Positions 5,743 through 7,748 of a DNA stretch of 7,748 bases are shown here, piece by piece. Under the pieces are notes generated by a model, which was not told where the DNA came from, did not search any database, and worked only from the letters and a program-made list of their open reading frames with translations. Position 1 is the first letter of the stretch. Every line of letters begins with the position of its first letter. Made by a program: the position numbers and the translations under genes. Source of the DNA: an uncultured Campylobacter sp. (GTDB lineage Bacteria; Campylobacterota; Campylobacteria; Campylobacterales; Campylobacteraceae); NCBI GenBank assembly GCA_937875715.1, contig CALEHZ010000410.1:1-7748 (forward strand). The letters run 5' to 3'.

Positions 5743-6540
5743 ATGGATAAAATCAAAAAGAATTTTTTAAATATAATCGCTGTTTTAAACGACAAAACGC
5801 TTTATCATTTTGCCGCTAGTCTTTCGTTTCATAGCGTGCTTGCACTAATTCCGTTTTTATTTATTTCGCTTTCAGTTTTTATGCAAATGCCTAGCTTTGA
5901 AGAGCACGCCAAAGCCCTTCAAGACTTCATCGCAAGCGCTTTGCTGCCTACAAACGCACAGCAGTTTAGCCACTATGCTCAAAGCTTTTTGGCTAATTCA
6001 AACAAGCTTGGAATAATGGGCGTAATTGCGATGATTTTTACAACTATGATGTTTTTTACTGACTTTGAGTTTGTAATTACTAGGCTTTCAAACACAAAGC
6101 CACGAAGCTTTTTTGCTAGACTTTGTATTTACTGGACTTTGCTTACTTTGATGCCACTAGCGCTTGCTTTAAGCCTTTGGCTTTCGCATTATTTTGCTGA
6201 TTTTGTAAAGAGCTTTGGCTTTGATATCAATTTGCTTGAAATCGTGCCTTATATCATCATTTGGGCGATTTTTGGCGTTACATACGGCGCTTGTGTAAAT
6301 CGCAGCCTAAAACTGCGTGATGTCGTGCTAAGCTCATTTTTAGCATCAATTGGCTGGCATATTTCAAAATTGCTTTTCATTAGCTATGCTTTTTATAATC
6401 AAAATTACGCCAGTATTTATGGCTCACTTTCAATTTTGCTTTTTTTCTTTTTGTGGCTTTATGTGTCGTGGATAGTGTTTTTATTTGGGCTAAAACTGCT
6501 GTGTGCGCTAAGTGAGCAAAATGTGGAGAAATCTGAGTGA
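5743..6540 (+). CDS. YihY/BrkB family inner membrane protein (UPF0761)
   Basis: This 265-residue polytopic membrane protein has about six hydrophobic segments, near residues 22-48, 88-110, 125-150, 163-185, 195-217 and 225-250. The family signature is visible in the first segment (AASLSFHSVLALIPFLF, matching the usual AA-L-[AS]-Y/F-x-LLALxPLL). It is also visible in the last (SIYGSLSILLFFFLWLYVSW and GLKL, matching YG-LG-x6-LWLY and GAEL). The family was once annotated as ribonuclease BN; that assignment belongs to another gene and should not be used. The function is unknown, and transport has been suggested. The ATG at 5743 has only a poor A-rich ribosome binding site. The stop overlaps the murI start (GTGA), so the two are probably co-transcribed. 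Confidence 0.88.
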   Translation: MDKIKKNFLNIIAVLNDKTLYHFAASLSFHSVLALIPFLFISLSVFMQMPSFEEHAKALQDFIASALLPTNAQQFSHYAQSFLANSNKLGIMGVIAMIFTTMMFFTDFEFVITRLSNTKPRSFFARLCIYWTLLTLMPLALALSLWLSHYFADFVKSFGFDINLLEIVPYIIIWAIFGVTYGACVNRSLKLRDVVLSSFLASIGWHISKLLFISYAFYNQNYASIYGSLSILLFFFLWLYVSWIVFLFGLKLLCALSEQNVEKSE

Positions 6541-7343
6541 AGATCGGCTTTTTTGATAGTGGAATTGGTGGGCTAAATGTGCTTTATGAAGCTTTTTTAA
6601 ACCTGCCCAAAAGCACGGAATTTGTGTATTTTGCCGACCATGACAATGTGCCTTATGGCACCAAAAGCACTGATGAAATTCGCACTTTATTAAAAAATGC
6701 TTTGAATTTTTTAAAATCTAGAAATTGCGATGCTATTGTGATTGCTTGTAACACCGCTAGTAGCGTAGCTGATATGGATTTTAGACATTCTTTTGCTTTG
6801 CCGATTGTAGCGATGGAACCAGCTATAAAACTGGCCTTTGATACACGCAAAAACGAAAGAATTTTGCTTTGTGCCACAAATGCTACGATAAATGGCAAAA
6901 AACTAGCAAATTTGATTGAAAGCTTGGGAGCAAACTGCGATTTAATCGCACTGCCGCAGCTTGTAGAATTTGCTCAAAAGGGTGAGTTTGAAGTCGCAAA
7001 GGATTTCATAAATAATTTAAGATTACAAAATTACGATATTGTCGTGCTAGGATGCACACATTTTAATTATTTTAAAAAAGAAATGAAAGCAGCAAATCCT
7101 GCTTTAAGCTTTATTGACGGCGATTTTGGCACGATAAAGCATTTGGCAAATAAGCTAAATTTAAGCTTAGAGCAGGCGGATTTAAGCGAAAATTTAAACG
7201 CAAATTTAAAACAAAATTTAAGCATAGAAAAATTGCTAGAAAAAACACAATTTTTTATAAGCGCAAGGTTGCCAAATGACGATGAGATGAAGTTTTTAAA
7301 GCTAAGTTTAAAAAGAGCAAAAATAAGTAGAGAGATAAAATGA
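6537..7343 (+). CDS. murI: Glutamate racemase
   Basis: MurI interconverts L- and D-glutamate without cofactor and supplies D-Glu for peptidoglycan in the cytosol. The 268-residue protein starts FFDSGIGG with Asp7-Ser8 and continues with VPYG (38-41). The two catalytic cysteines are present: Cys71 in IACNTASS and Cys173 in LGCTHF. Both active-site halves and the VAMEPAI segment (91-97) fit the family. The start is GTG at 6537, overlapping the yihY stop by four bases, with GGAGA seven bases upstream; no ATG would give an intact N terminus. The C-terminal part holds a leucine/asparagine tetrapeptide repeat at residues 215-230. The stop overlaps the next gene (ATGA). Confidence 0.96.
   Translation: MKIGFFDSGIGGLNVLYEAFLNLPKSTEFVYFADHDNVPYGTKSTDEIRTLLKNALNFLKSRNCDAIVIACNTASSVADMDFRHSFALPIVAMEPAIKLAFDTRKNERILLCATNATINGKKLANLIESLGANCDLIALPQLVEFAQKGEFEVAKDFINNLRLQNYDIVVLGCTHFNYFKKEMKAANPALSFIDGDFGTIKHLANKLNLSLEQADLSENLNANLKQNLSIEKLLEKTQFFISARLPNDDEMKFLKLSLKRAKISREIK
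7179..7226 (+). repeat. 12-bp period coding repeat inside murI
   Basis: ATTTAA occurs at 7180, 7192, 7204 and 7216, exactly 12 bp apart, and encodes four tetrapeptides DLSE-NLNA-NLKQ-NLSI (residues 215-230). The surrounding region (NKLNLSLEQA before, EKLLEKTQ after) is also Leu-rich and helical. It lies after the second catalytic cysteine, between the last Rossmann-like strand and the C-terminal segment. Confidence 0.6.
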
Positions 7344-7748
7344 CAGAGTTTTCAAAAATGATTTTTAATAACCAAGAACTTTTAAAAATAAAGCTAAGTG
7401 ACTTTTTACAAACGCCAAATAAGCTTTATATTTACACTCACGCAGCACAGAAATTTTTTAAAAATGACAGGCTGAATTTTCTGCCTTCGTGGTCGTGGTG
7501 GGGATTTTTTGGTTGTGGATGGTTTTTTATTTATCGCAAACTTTATTTAGAAGGCTTTGTGCTGGTGTTTTTTAGCCTTTTGTTTGGAATTACTAGCTTT
7601 TTTGAGAGTTTGGAAAATTTCAGCTTTTATGCTTCGATTTTGCTTTGTTTTTATTGTGCATTGAGAGCAAAATACGCTGTTATCAAGCGTTTTGAGCAGT
7701 TAATTGACACTGATGCTAATTTGCTAGAGCGTGGCGGCGTGGCTAACT
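7340..7748 (+). CDS. DUF2628 membrane protein, 3' end outside window
   Basis: An ATG overlapping the murI stop (ATGA) opens a frame of 136 codons that runs off the window without a stop. The N-terminal 48 residues are soluble and charged. Then comes FLPSWSWWGFFGCGWFFIYRK in outline (about residues 48-67), the aromatic-rich segment of DUF2628, whose members read roughly NW-A-FF-GPFW-LYRK. This is followed by LYLEGFVLVFFSLLFG and a second hydrophobic stretch near residues 97-109, so it is an inner-membrane protein of unknown function. AGAGAGATAAA before the ATG can serve as ribosome binding site. It belongs to the yihY-murI operon by position. Family membership is by motif recall, not a search. 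Confidence 0.75.
   Translation, partial: MTEFSKMIFNNQELLKIKLSDFLQTPNKLYIYTHAAQKFFKNDRLNFLPSWSWWGFFGCGWFFIYRKLYLEGFVLVFFSLLFGITSFFESLENFSFYASILLCFYCALRAKYAVIKRFEQLIDTDANLLERGGVAN

Noticed and set aside
1..7748. Mobile element, defence system or horizontally acquired island
   Set aside because: Every recognisable gene is core metabolism, flagellar or a widespread conserved membrane family. No transposase, integrase, phage gene or shift in base composition is visible.

Overview
The window reads as chromosomal DNA of an epsilonproteobacterium, most probably a Campylobacter species. It is AT-rich with short, very AT-rich intergenic gaps. It has a flgG2-flgG rod-gene pair behind a sigma-54 promoter, and the neighbouring pair DUF507-carA. 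As I recall the C. jejuni reference genome, that pairing also exists there (Cj1495c-Cj1494c), as does flgG2-flgG (Cj0697-Cj0698). All of this is ordinary core genome. I see no phage, insertion sequence, CRISPR array, rRNA or tRNA gene.

Minus strand, in transcription order from about 5605 down to 1: a DusB-like tRNA dihydrouridine synthase; a 257-bp repeat-rich gap holding a clear sigma-54 site; flgG2 (FlgF-like rod protein) and flgG (distal rod); a second repeat-rich gap of 160 bp; a DUF507 gene overlapping carA (carbamoyl-phosphate synthase small subunit) by one base; a 115-bp gap with a good sigma-70 -10 box; accD (acetyl-CoA carboxylase beta subunit); and, directly abutting it, the first six codons of what may be rlmH. 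Plus strand, divergent from dus at 5606-5742: yihY/BrkB-family membrane protein, murI (glutamate racemase) and the start of a DUF2628 membrane protein. The last three are joined by 4-base start/stop overlaps (GTGA, ATGA) and should form one operon.

The genes serve separate housekeeping jobs: tRNA modification, flagellar rod, pyrimidine/arginine precursor synthesis, fatty acid synthesis and peptidoglycan D-glutamate supply. The grouping looks like chance adjacency of small operons rather than one pathway.

The structure the genes do not explain is a family of short AT-rich repeats filling the intergenic gaps. One is a 15-bp unit with core TATAAAATTCA, present eight times in a single orientation. 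The others are a 9-bp tandem unit GAATTTTTT, and an 18-bp element that supplies the Shine-Dalgarno of two different genes at identical distance from the start codon. I find no evidence for a new enzymatic or defence system here; the repeat family is the item most worth following up.
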